Below are positions 50,640 through 61,098 of a stretch of DNA of 64,000 bases, piece after piece (the stretch's first letter is position 1; the number at the start of each line of letters is the position of its first letter). The translations under genes and the position numbers were made by a program. A model generated the notes under the pieces. That model was not told where the DNA came from. It searched no databases and was given only the letters and a program-made list of their open reading frames with translations. This DNA is from Polaromonas sp. P2-4 (GTDB lineage Bacteria > Pseudomonadota > Gammaproteobacteria > Burkholderiales > Burkholderiaceae_C): contig CP087965.1 in NCBI GenBank assembly GCA_024703855.1, positions 1,186,001 through 1,250,000 on the forward strand, read 5' to 3'.

Positions 50640-52780
50640 CTAGGGAATATCGGTGATCTTCAGCTCGTTGTCTGCGGAGTAGATGTCTATGACCCGGCAG
50701 TCGCTGCACATTTTCAGACGATCGGCCGCAGCCCCCTGAAACATGGCGTGCCCCGCCAGCTTGCCCAGCATGGACTCGATGGCCTTGAGCGTGCCAAACG
50801 GTTTGCCGCAGCGTATGCAGTGGTAGGGCTGGCTTTCGTTCAGCACCCGTGCTTCCTTGCGCTGGGGTGTCAGCAGCAGGCGTGGCTGCAGGGTAATGGC
50901 GTCTTCGGGGCAGGTGGTGGCACACAGGCCGCACTGCACGCAGTTTTTCTCGATGAATTTAAGCTGGGGACGTTCGGGGTTGTCTTGCAGGGCGCTGGCC
51001 GGGCAGGCACTGACGCAGCTCAGGCACAGGGTGCAGCGGTCGGCATTGACGACCAGGCTGCCGAACGGCGAGCCCTTGCCGGGCAACTCAATCGCCTCGG
51101 GCAAGGCGGCAGGCGCGTTGGCCATCAAATGGTCCAGCGCCAGATCAAGCGTATTGCGCTTTTCTTGCACCACCGCGAAACGGGCCGGGCTGGCGGGCAC
51201 CATGGGCCGGGCCAGCGCCAGGGTTTGCAGGCTGGCATCCAGGTGGGCAATGGCCTGCCCCCCCGGCAGTTTGTGCCTGCAGCAGATGAAAATGAACACC
51301 CGCATAGCCCAGGCCGTTGAGGATGGCTTGGCCCACCCGCATCTGCTCTGCCAGACCCTCCCGATAGGCGGGGGCCTCCTCATCGGTGACCAGCACGGTC
51401 ACCTGTTCAGCACCCAGGGCGACGGCACTCAGCCAGAGGTCCAGCCCGACGCTGGCGGTGTGCCACAAGGCCAAGGGGATGACGTTGGCCGGTACACCCT
51501 TCACGGTTTTTTGCAACTGCGCAGCACGGCCCAGGGCCTCGACGGCCTGCTGGCCGCTGCCCTGGCTGTGGAATAGTAAAACCGGGTGCGCGCCGCCGGC
51601 TTTGGCGTAGGTCGAAAGAAGGGTTTTGAGCCGCACACCCTGCTCGCTGGCACGCGGGTAGGCATAAGTCAGTGCACCCGTCGGGCAGACCGTGGTGCAA
51701 GCGCCGCAGCCTATGCACAGGTTGGGGTTGACCTTGATCTGGTTACGGTCTTTCTCACTGCTAATCGCCTCGGCCGAGCAGATCTCCACGCAGGCATTGC
51801 AACCGACGATTTCGTTGCGGCTGTGCGCGCAGATGTTTTGCTTGTAGGCAAAAAATTTGGGCTTTTCAAACTCACCGACCAGGTCGCGCAGCTTGAGCAC
51901 GGTGGCCAGCAAACCGGGCGAAGCCAGGCCCGCCGATGCATTCAGGGCAAAGTAGCCTTGGGGCGGCGCATGCAGCAGCGATCAGGGGCTGGCGCCCCAG
52001 ATCCAGCACCAGGTCAAACGCCTCGGTGGCGGCCTGCGCTTCACGGTCGAAGTCAATCGCGCCGGCGGCCTTGCAAACCGCCACGCAGTCCCGGTGCGAG
52101 GTGCACTTGTTGCTGTCAACCTGGTAGCTCAGGTCGATGGCGCCTTCAGGGCAAACGGCCAAGCAGGCATTGCAGCGCGTGCACAGGTCGAGGTCGATCG
52201 GGTTGCTCTTTTCCCACTTCGCCTCGAAGGCGCCCAGCCAGCCCTTGAGGGCAAGACCGCTACCGCTAATGACCGGGTATTTGCGCTCCTGCGCAGGGAA
52301 ACCAGCCTGCGCCGAGTCAGAGACTCCCTGGGCAAAAATCGTCACATCCAACGCGTCGGCGACCATCTCAGCGACCTGCTCGGCCTGATCCAGTGGCCCG
52401 ACGATCAGCAGGCGGCCGCTGCTTTTGTAGGTGACGGTGGCGACCGGCTCGGGGTCGGGCAGGTGGGCCGCGGCCAGCAGCGCGGCAATTTTCGGCATCG
52501 CGCTGGAAGCATCTTTGCTCCAGCCGCCGGTTTCATGAATGTTGACGAACTTGATAACGGAGGTCGCGCCTTGCGTTTGCTCCCCCAACTCCGCAAACAG
52601 GCGCTTTTCCTGCGTACAAGCCACCACCACGTCATCGCCGGATTGAACGGCCTTCTGGAAGGCGCCCGCCTCGCGCCGGCACAACGTCGAATGCTGCGTC
52701 AGCTCTTCATGGAGTGCCTCGCCCAGCTTTTGGGGCTGGAGGGGCATGGTCTGGTTGCAATTGCAAATCAGTGTGGGCAT
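50640..52780 (-). CDS. poly-ferredoxin-like 4Fe-4S protein of FDH cluster (frame-disrupted)
   Basis: About 713 residues beginning MPTLICNCNQTMPLQPQKLG. Fe-S motifs in order are CTRCNACLAVCPEG, CTSHRDCVAVCKAAG, CNACVEICSAEA, CIGCGACTTVCPTG, CTLCLSCVSACPAS and CVQCGLCATTCPED, with a final zinc-ribbon-like CIRCGKPFG...CSDCRVID. Frame changes near 51960 and 51290 are single indels. The middle carries an HdrA/FrhD-like stretch (VTVLVTDEEAPAYREGL). It probably shuttles electrons or supports FDH maturation. Its 5' end overlaps the DUF3306 gene by 74 bases. Confidence 0.82.
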
Positions 52781-53425
52781 GGTCTGGTTGGCTGGCCCTT
52801 GAGCCAAGCACTTCAGGCACTTCAGGCACTTCAGGCACTTCAGGCAATGACTCGGGCTGGCTGGAATTTACGGGGCTCATCGAGTCCGAACGGGCTATAT
52901 CCGGATTTCCATAAGACTGTGCCACGGTTTCGCCAGTGGGGTTATTCGCGCTTTCCCGCGGTGAAGTGCCCGCCAACGCCTGTTTTTCGGCGTCTTGCTC
53001 GTCATCAAACAGTTTGAGAAACTTCGCGCTGGCCATCTGCCGCAGCATGGACTCGGGTATGGGGTCAGACTTCGAATAATCGTCAATGTAGGTGTCCAGG
53101 CCGTCCATCACGTTGAAGTGCGGGTCGGCAAAGAGTTTTTTCATCGCTGCGTTGCGCACCCCGGGCCCCACGTTGCTGGCCATGAAAGGCTTGAAGTCGG
53201 AGTCCTTGGTGAGCAGCTTGACATCGTCCAGGGACAGCATTTTTTCAGGTTGCTCGACTGCTTGCGCCACAACAGGCGTGGTAGCTGGCGGGGCAACTGG
53301 TGGCGTAGCCGCTGATGGCCCTGGCGCTGCCACAGGCACGGGCTCGTCCAGCGGCTTGCCCTGCAAGGCGTCATTCTTGCGTGGCGCGCCCAGCGGCCCA
53401 GAAATCCGCTGGCCTTCTCAGCCAT
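52707..53425 (-). CDS. DUF3306 protein (frame-disrupted)
   Basis: About 239 residues. It begins MAEKASGFLGRWARRK once an indel near 53390 is repaired, then a Pro/Ala linker (VAAPGPSAATPPVAPPATTP), the DUF3306 core MLSLDDVKLLTKDSDFKPFM, GVRNAAMKKLFADPHFNVMD, GLDTYIDDYSKSDPIPESML, and a tail with a PEV tandem repeat and LQLQPDHAP. The family occurs only in formate dehydrogenase loci with DUF3305 and is of unknown function. The 3' end overlaps the poly-ferredoxin start by 74 bases. Confidence 0.83.
52808..52843. repeat. 9 bp tandem repeat (4 copies) in DUF3306 gene
   Basis: Four perfect copies of GCACTTCAG, read on the minus strand as PEV repeats. The unit is a multiple of three, so copy-number change would keep the frame. 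Confidence 0.9.
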
Positions 53426-54005
53426 GGCCTGGCCCGCCAAATTTCTTTTCCGTGCTCACCCGCGCCGGGTTGCCAAAGCGATCCTGCAAAGTTTTAAAAC
53501 TTTGGGGACGCTGGCGGTGCTTGGCTTCCAGCACGTAATGCTGGTCGACAAAATGCTGTAGCCACTGCACGACATCGGGCGGCGCAGGCACTTGTTCGAC
53601 AGTTTCCTGCGCATCGAGCCAGCGTCCGGCGTCGTGGTAACTCAGGGTGACAATTTGCGGCACCGCAATGGGCTCGTCGGCCAGCGCAGCCTCTTCTTCC
53701 ATGCGCCAAACCACCCAGAAGCAGGGCTGCTGCGTCGTGACGTTGAGGTAGTAGCCTTCGGCATCGCTAAGAAACAACTCGACCACGAAGCCAGGATGGA
53801 GCCAGCGTTCTTCGTGGTCGTCCTTGAGCAGCAGGCGCGGCCGCGTGCCAAAGCTTTCCTCATCCGGCACGACATCAGCCAGCACCCAGCGCCAGGGTTG
53901 CCAGCGGTTATCGATGCGCTCACGACGCATGACCACCGCTACCGCCACACAGGGGTGGGGAACCGCGCTGTCTGTGTCGGGCGAATGCATCAAAAAATCA
54001 GACAT
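53418..54005 (-). CDS. DUF3305 protein
   Basis: 195 residues, intact. Landmarks are VAVAVVMRRERIDNRWQPWR (the conserved start of DUF3305), WRWVLADVVPDEESFG, RWLHPGFVVELFLSDAEGYY and VTLSYHDAGRWLDAQETVE. The family occurs beside DUF3306 in formate dehydrogenase clusters and is presumed to be an assembly or maturation factor; no activity has been shown as far as I know. Its stop overlaps the DUF3306 start by eight bases. Confidence 0.88.
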   Translation of the reverse strand: MSDFLMHSPDTDSAVPHPCVAVAVVMRRERIDNRWQPWRWVLADVVPDEESFGTRPRLLLKDDHEERWLHPGFVVELFLSDAEGYYLNVTTQQPCFWVVWRMEEEAALADEPIAVPQIVTLSYHDAGRWLDAQETVEQVPAPPDVVQWLQHFVDQHYVLEAKHRQRPQSFKTLQDRFGNPARVSTEKKFGGPGHG

Positions 54006-54068
54006 ATCAGCAGTGTACGGCGGTCTTCATGCCCACTTTCAGAAGGGTTTTTGGCGTCTTATCCTGTT

Positions 54069-56930
54069 CTAGCTGCCAGTTCCATAACCAGCCATAACGG
54101 CCGGCTGGCCACCGCGACGAATGGCGACCGCGCAGTACTTGAACTCCGGAATTTTCCCGAATGGGTCCAGCGCGGCATTGGTCATCAGGTTGGCCGCCGC
54201 CTCGTAATAGGCAAACGGAATGAACACCGCGCCCTGCGGCGTGCCGTCATCGCGCCGCACGTGAATGGCGACCTCGCCACGGCGCGACTGCACCGTGATC
54301 ACGTCGCCAGCTTCCAGCCCCAAAGCCAGCAGGTCTGCGCCACACAGGGACGCGGTCGCCATGGGCTCAATGGCATCGAGTACCGTAGCGCGGCGCGTCA
54401 TGCTGCCGGTGTGCCAGTGCTCCAGTTGGCGGCCGGTGATCAGCACAAACGGAAAGGCAGCATCGGGCCGCTCGTTGGCCGGAATAATGTCGGCGGGGAC
54501 CAGCTTGACGCGGCCATCGTCAGTCGGGAAGTTGTCAATAAAGACCGTGGGTTGGCCCGGATCGTCGGCGCTCAGGCAGGGGTAGGTCACGCTGGACTCG
54601 CGCTCCAGCCGCTCCCAGGTAATGCCCGCGATGGCGGTGTGCATGGCCTGGCGCATTTCTTCATACACCGCCGCGACGCCCGAATGCTCACCGCGGTAAT
54701 TCCAGTTCAGACCCATGCGTGCGGCTATTTGCTGGATGATCCACAAATCAGCTTGAGCGTCACCGGGCGGCATCACGGCCTGTTTGCCCAGTTGCACCAT
54801 GCGGTCGGTGTTGCTGACGGTGCCGGTTTTCTCGGGCCAGGCGGTGGCGGGCAACACCACATCGGCCAGCCAGGCCGTTTCGGTCATGAAAATATCCTGC
54901 ACCACCAGATGCTCCAGACTGGCCAGTGCATGGCGCGCATGGTTCAGATCGGGGTCGCTCATGGCCGGGTTCTCGCCCATGATGTACATGCCGCGAATCT
55001 TGTGCGGGTCGCTGTCAGGGGCCAGCGCCTTGTGCATGATTTCGACCACGGTGTAACCGGGTTGGTCATCCAGTGGGGTTTTCCAGAAGTCTTCAAACCA
55101 CTGGTGCGCACCGACGTTGTCCACGCGTTGGTAGTTGGGGAACATCATGGGGATGAGCCCCGCATCGCTGGCGCCCTGCACATTGTTCTGGCCGCGCAGC
55201 GGATGCAGGCCCGAGCCGGGCTTGCCGATTTGCCCCGTCACCGTGCTCAGGGCAATCAGGCAGCGCGTTGTCGGTGCCGTGCACATGCTGGCTGATGCCC
55301 ATGCCCCACAAAATCATCGCGCCTTTGGCCTTGGCGAATTCCCGCGCGACTTCACGCAGGGTTTGCGCCGGGATGCCGCAAATCGGTGCCATGGCCTCGG
55401 GGCTGTAGCCCTTGACGTTTTCCCGCAGGGCCTCAAAGTTGCTGGCGCGCTTTTCAATGAAATCCTGGTCGGTCAGACCCTCTTCAATCACCGTGTGAAT
55501 CAAGGCGTTGAGCATGGCCACGTCGGTGTCGGCCTTGAACTGCAGGGTGCGCCAGGCATGCTTGCCGATGTCGGTGATACGCGGGTCGGCCAGCACAATT
55601 TTTGCACCGCGCTTCGCGGCGTTTTTCATCCAGGTGGCAGCCACCGGGTGGTTGGCCGTCGGGTTGGAACCGATCACGAAGATCAGCCCGGCATGCTCCA
55701 CATCACTGACCTGGTTGCTCACGGCACCCGAGCCCACACCCTCCAGCAGCGCGGCCACGCTGGAGGCATGGCACAGGCGGGTGCAATGGTCCACGTTGTT
55801 GCTGCCAAAACCGGTACGCACCAGCTTCTGGAACAAATAGGCCTCTTCGTTGCTGCCCTTGGCCGAGCCAAAACCGGCCAGTGATTTTTTGCCGTGCGTG
55901 TCACGCAGGCCCTTGAGCTTGCCCGCACTTAAGTCCAGCGCCTCTTCCCAGCTCGCTTCACGGAACACCGCCGACCAGTCCGCCGTGTTGCGGTTGAGGT
56001 GTTGCAAGGCCTCGGGGTCTTTGGCCACGCCGGCCTTGCGGATCAAAGGCCGGGTCAGGCGCTGCGGGCTGTGCGCATAGTCAAAACCAAAGCGCCCCTT
56101 GACGCACAGGCGGCTGTGGTTGGCCGGACCATCGCGCCCATCGACGCTGAGGATGACGTTGTCCTTGACGTTGTAGGTGATGAGGCAACCGACGCCGCAG
56201 AAGGGGCAGACCGAATCGACTTTTTATCGACCACCTGCGAGCCAATATGGGTTTTTGGCATCAGCGCGCCGGTCGGGCAGGCCTGCACACATTCGCCGCA
56301 AGCCACGCAGGTGCTGTCGCCCATGGGGTCGTTCAGGTCAAACACGATCTCGCTGTGCGAGCCGCGCTGGGCGTAGCCAATCACATCGTTGACCTGCTCT
56401 TCACGGCAGGCCCGTACGCAGCGATTGCACTGGATACAGGCGTCCAGGTTCACGGCCATGGCCGGATGCGACAGGTCGGCCTTCGGTTGTTCGCGGCGCA
56501 AGGCCTTGAGTTCAGGACGTACCTTGACTTGCATGCGCGATGCCCAGTCGCTCAGTTCGCCGTGCTGCAGCGACTCGTCATGTTCGTTCCATTTGTAGCC
56601 CTGATCCGGCATGTCCGACAGCAGCATCTCCAGCACCATTTTTTGGCTCTTGAGCGCGCGTTCGCTATTGGCCTGCACTTCCATGCCGGCGGTGGCGTTG
56701 CGGCAGCAGCTGGGTGCCAGGGTGCGCTCGCCTTTGACTTCCACTACGCAGGCGCGGCAGTTGCCGTCGGGTCGGTAACCGTCCTTGTAGCAAAGGTGGG
56801 GAATGTCCACGCCATGGCGCTTGGCGGCCTTGAAGATGGTTTCGCCCTCGTAGGCGTGAAGGGTTTTTCCATCGAGCTTGAACTCGACAGTTTGTAGGGT
56901 GACTTCAGCCAGTTTGGCGGGCGCGTTCAT
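54069..56930 (-). CDS. fdsA: NAD-dependent formate dehydrogenase alpha subunit FdsA (frame-disrupted)
   Basis: About 953 residues. The N-terminal 2Fe-2S domain (VDIPHLCYKDGYRPDGNCRA), a NuoG-type His/Cys cluster and a 2x[4Fe-4S] domain (CIQCNRCVRAC, CVACGECVQACPTG) precede the molybdopterin core. An indel near 56222 links to CPFCGVGCLITYNVKDN, and another near 55270 lies in HVHGTDNA. The active-site residue is Cys in TRLCHASSVAALLEG. No Tat leader, so it is cytosolic, as expected of the soluble enzyme that reduces NAD with formate. Start overlaps the fdsB stop by four bases. Confidence 0.92.
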
Positions 56931-58742
56931 GCGGCAGCTCCAATCTCATGCGCAAAATATTTCTGGATGCTGCGCACCGGATTCGGCGCAGCCTGCCCCA
57001 GCCCGCAGATCGAGGCATCAGCCATCACCTGGTTCAGGTCTTCGAGTGTCGCGTTGTCCCATTGCCCGGCCTGCATCAGCTTCGCGGCCTTGGCCGTGCC
57101 AACCCGGCAAGGTGTGCATTGGCCGCAGCTTTCGTGTTCGAAGAATTTCATCATGTTGAGGGCCGCATCGCGCGCCCGGTCTTGGTGGCTGAGCACGATC
57201 ACGGCAGCCGAGCCTGATAAAACAGCCATAGGGCTGCAAGGTGTCAAAGTCCAGCGGGATGTTGTTGAGGCTGGCCGGCAAAATTCCGCCCGACGCACCG
57301 CCCGGCAGGTAGGCGTACAAGGTATGACCGTCCGCCATGCCGCCGCAGTATTCGTCAATCAGTTCCTGCACCGTGATGCCGGCCGGCGCGAGTTTGACGC
57401 CCGGCTGTTTGACGCGACCGCTGACGCTGAAGCTGCGCAAGCCCTTGCGGCCGTTGCGGCCGAAGCCGCTGAACCATTGCGGCCCTTTCTCCACAATGTC
57501 GCGCACCCAGTACAGCGTCTCAAAATTGTGTTCCAGCGTGGGCCGGCCAAACAGGCCGACCTGGGCGATGTAGGGCGGACGCATGCGCGGCTCACCGCGC
57601 TTGCCTTCAATGCTTTCAATCATCGCGGACTCTTCGCCGCAGATGTAGGCACCCGCGCCGCGCCGCAATTCGATCAGCGGCAAATGGCAGGGCGGGTCGG
57701 CCTGCAGTTTGGCGATTTCGGCTTGCAACATCGCGCGGCAGTCGTGGTATTCATCGCGCAGGTAGATGTAGCAGGCCTCGATGCCCACCACCTGCGCAGC
57801 AATCAGCAAACCCTCCAGAAAACGGTGCGGGTCACGCTCCAGGTAGGTACGGTCCTTGAAGGTGCCGGGCTCGCCCTCGTCGATGTTGACGGCCATGACA
57901 CGTGGCGCCGGCTGGTCGCGCACGATGCGCCATTTGCGCCCCGCCGGAAAACCCGCGCCGCCCAGGCCGCGCAGGCCGGAGTCTTCCATGGCCTTGAGGA
58001 TGCGCTCGCCATCGTCTTCGCCATTGACCAGCGAAGCAGCCAATGCGTAGCCGCCGTGCGCCCGGTACATCGCGTAGCCCGTGTAGCCTGGCGCGGCATC
58101 CCCAGTCGAGCCCGTCACGCTTTTCTCTGCCCACTCAGACGCTACGAAATTAATAGCTACTTGTGCCCGTTCCTCTTGGCCTGGAGGCTTATTTACCTCA
58201 TAAACAACGGTTTCAACCGTCGCAAAAGGCACCGCCCGCTGGTGCACCACCACAGCCGGCGCCTGCTCGCAACGGCCAATGCAGGGAGCAGCGATCACCC
58301 GCACGTCCGTGCTGCCCAGCAAGGCCGGCAGCCGCGCCAGCAGGTCCTGCGCGCCCGCCAGCTCGCAGGCCAGCCCGTCGCACACGCGCACCGTGAGGCC
58401 AGGCGCTTTGTCGTCACCCTTGATGACTTCAAAGTGGTGATAAAACGTGGCGACCTCATAGACCTCTGCCATCGGAATGTTCATCTCTTTGGCCAGCGCC
58501 ACCAGGTGGCGGTCGTGCAGGCAGCGGTAAGCGTCATTGAGCTGGTGCAAATGCTCGATCAGCAGGTCACGGCGATGGCCGTTTGCAGGCCGCAAACCAA
58601 TCAGTGCGCGCACCTCGGCGATCGACACCTCATCGGCCTGGCGGCCCTTGAGCTGGCTTTTGCGGCGAATGCGCTCGCGCATTTCATCGGCCGTGGCAAT
58701 GGGAATGACCTTGTTTTTCAAGGCCTGGCTAGGTTGAGTCAT
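56927..58742 (-). CDS. fdsB: NAD-dependent formate dehydrogenase diaphorase subunit, fused FdsG-FdsB (frame-disrupted)
   Basis: About 605 residues. The N-terminal NuoE/FdsG part has RVCDGLACELAGAQ and APCIGRCEQAPAVVV (2Fe-2S ligands). The C-terminal NuoF/FdsB part has GLRGLGGAGFPAGRKWRIVR (NADH/FMN binding), YICGEESAMIESIEGKRGEP, and, after an indel near 57215, HESCGQCTPCRVGTAKAAKL (4Fe-4S). The linker around residues 185-202 (PGQEERAQVAINFVASEWAE) is encoded by a family A dispersed repeat kept in frame. It passes electrons from FdsA to NAD. Confidence 0.92.
58141..58190. repeat. family A repeat inserted in frame in fdsB
   Basis: GCTACGAAATTAATAGCTAC then TTGTGCCCG matches the family A hairpin and its GC-rich arm. 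It falls in the linker between the FdsG-like and FdsB-like domains and adds roughly 17 codons without breaking the frame. Confidence 0.6.
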
Positions 58743-58809
58743 GCCCGCACTGTGGGCACTTGCAGACCTCACGTCAAATTGAATCGGTGTATGGGCTGAT
58801 TCAATCGCT

Positions 58810-58842
58810 GAATGAGGGGAATGAGGGGAATGAGGGGAATGA
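58810..58842. repeat. 9 bp tandem repeat upstream of fdsB
   Basis: Three full and one partial copy of GAATGAGGG in the 105 bp gap between the lysR stop and the fdsB start, about 70 bp before the fdsB ATG. It could influence transcription or translation of the fds genes if copy number varies. Confidence 0.85.
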
Positions 58843-58847
58843 CAGCA

Positions 58848-59801
58848 TCAGCGACCCAGCGAGCCGCTATGCTGCGCCACATACTCCTGCCACTGGGGGT
58901 CGTTTGCCAGCCTCAGCGCAGCCTCAAAAGCGCGTGAGACCCGTGTTTTGGCGAGAAAAATGAAGCCTACGGGCGTGACCATTTCCGGCTCGACCAAAGG
59001 CAAGGCCTCCAGCTCCTTCTGGCTGCGAACCGCGCCGACCAGGGCGCCCGGCAACACACTGCAAACATCGCCCGCCAGCACGCTCAAAGCCAGCGTCAGA
59101 ATGGAATTGGTCTCCATGACCGGCTTGACCTGCAGCGCCTACTTTGGCAAAAGCGCTGTCCACGAGGCTGCGGTTGTGCATCTCGGGCGTCAACAAGCAC
59201 AGGGGAAAATGCGCAGCATCGCGCCAGCTTATCGCCGCACCCAGGCCAAGTTGCGCACCCACTGAGCGGCCCGTTTTTTTGGCACGGCGCACCAAAAAAT
59301 AGTGTTCGCTGTATTGAGGCAGCACGACAAAACGGCCACCTCTTTTTCCAGCCTGTCGGTAAATCCCAGTGCCAGATCTAGCGAGAAATTCTCCAGGCCC
59401 TCTTCAATTTCCCGGGAACTCATGGCGCGCACGACCGGGGCGATGCCCGGATGCGAGGCCTGCAGCATGGCCGCAAAACGCGCAGCCACGGGCACAGCGG
59501 TGGGCACCACACCCAGTTGCAGGGGACCTTGCGGGTGATCCGCCCGGCTGGCGAGTTCTTGCTGGAGCAAGGCGTGTTCATGCAGCATCCGTTGGGCGGT
59601 GGCCAGCACGCACTCACCTTCGGGCGTCAAGCCTGCGTAGGTGCGCCCACGCTTGACGACAGGCGTGCCGAATTCTTTTTCGAGCGCACGCAAGGCATTG
59701 GAGAGCGCCGGCTGCGTGATGTGGCAGGCCTGCGCTGCACGGGCGAAATGCTTGTGTTCGTCAAGCGCCGCCAGATAGCGCAGGGAAGCCAGCAGGTTCA
59801 T
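58848..59801 (-). CDS. LysR family regulator upstream of formate dehydrogenase genes (frame-disrupted)
   Basis: About 317 residues. The HTH reads [40 protein letters not shown], a canonical LysR domain. The effector domain follows ([31 protein letters not shown]), with frame changes near 59310 and 59140, then [20 protein letters not shown] and a tail ending QHSGSLGR. It lies directly upstream of fdsB in the same direction, so it likely controls the formate genes in response to formate or a redox signal (inferred from position). Confidence 0.85.
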
Positions 59802-59819
59802 GGCAACGAATTCGTGGGC

Positions 59820-60910
59820 TCAGGTGTTTTTTGAAATCGTGATGGTCGGAAATTTGGCTGAAAAATCCTTGGCCTTGGCGGCCACCGTGATCGCCACCTG
59901 GCGCGCCACGGCCTTGTAGATCGCGGCCACATCGCCGTCCGGGTCGGCCACCACCGTCGGCCGGCCGCTGTCGGCCTGCAGGCGGATTTGGATGTCCAGC
60001 GGCAGCGCGCCCAGGTAGTCCATGCCGTAGTCGGCGGCCAGTTTCTTGCCACCTTCTTTGCCAAAAATATGCTCGGTATGGCCGCACTGGCTGCACACAT
60101 GCACCGCCATGTTTTCCACGATGCCCAAAATCGGCACGCCGACTTTTTCAAACATCTTGATGCCTTTTTGGCATCCAGCAGGGCGATGTCCTGCGGTGTT
60201 GTGACAATCACGGCACCCGTCATGGGCACGCGCTGGGACAGCGTGAGCTGGATATCGCCGGTGCCGGGCGGCAGGTCGACGATCAAATAGTCAAGGTCTT
60301 TCCAGTTGGTCTGGCGCAGCAGCTGTTCCAGCGCCTGGGTCGCCATGGGGCCGCGCCAGATCATGGCCTCGTCCTGAGCCACCAGAAAACCGATGGACAT
60401 GACCTGGATGCCATAGTTTTCCATGGGCTCCATGTTTTTGCCGTCCAGGCTCTCGGGCCGGCCTTCGATGCCCATCATCATGGGCTGGCTGGGGCCATAA
60501 ATATCGGCATCGAGCAGGCCCACGTTGGCACCTTCGGCGGCCAGCGCCAGTGCCAGGTTGACTGCCGTGGTGCTTTTGCCGACGCCGCCCTTGCCCGAGG
60601 CCACGGCAATGATGTTTTTCACATTCGGCAGCAACTGGACACCGCGCTGCACGCTGTGGCTGACAATCTTGAAGCTGACGTTGACCGACACATTGGCCAC
60701 GCCTGCGATGCCTTTAGCCGCTGCAATCAGGCTCTTGCGGATAGCGGCGATCTGGCTTTTGGCCGGGTAACCCAGTTCGACATCAAACGACACGTCGCCA
60801 CCGGCAATCTGCAGGTTTTTGATCGCCTTGCTGCTGACAAAATCCTTGCCGGTGTTGGGGTCCAACACGGTTTGCAAGGCATTCAAAACTGCCTGTTGTT
60901 CTAAAGCCAT
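59820..60910 (-). CDS. apbC: Mrp/ApbC iron-sulfur cluster carrier ATPase (frame-disrupted)
   Basis: 363 residues. The N-terminal MIP18-like domain ([20 protein letters not shown]) is followed by the deviant Walker [37 protein letters not shown] and [16 protein letters not shown]. An indel near 60165 leads to the CxxC cluster-binding motif [13 protein letters not shown] and LPLDIQIR. Mrp proteins carry Fe-S clusters to target enzymes; next to a formate cluster rich in Fe-S proteins this may be functionally useful, though the gene is housekeeping. Divergent from metG. Confidence 0.92.
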
Positions 60911-61098
60911 CTGGAAATCTCCGTTTGAATCTGACAAGGCTGACCGTCTATTTTGCTGCGACGCGTCTGCGAGTGGGGTTGCCATGAAGTCTAACGCTGC
61001 GGCGCGGTGCCCGAGGGTCATGGGGGCTTGACCGGCACCCTGCGCCGCCGAGGGACTTAAAATCATGGGTTAGCCCCATCAAGCCTCAAAGCCCTCCT

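Noticed and set aside
52808..52843. CRISPR-like array
   Set aside because: The repeats are 9 bp direct tandem units without spacers; no cas genes occur in the window.
53592..55295. 567-codon plus-strand open frame opposite fdsA and DUF3305
   Set aside because: His/Gly/Arg-rich composition typical of antisense shadows; the minus strand has conserved FdsA motifs.
46574..56930. Selenocysteine-containing formate dehydrogenases
   Set aside because: Both catalytic subunits encode Cys at the active site (ICHSTT and LCHASS) with no in-frame TGA there.
56967..58799. 610-codon open frame on the plus strand opposite fdsB
   Set aside because: Its translation has no recognisable motif and is the GC-rich antisense shadow of fdsB, which shows full NuoE/NuoF motifs.
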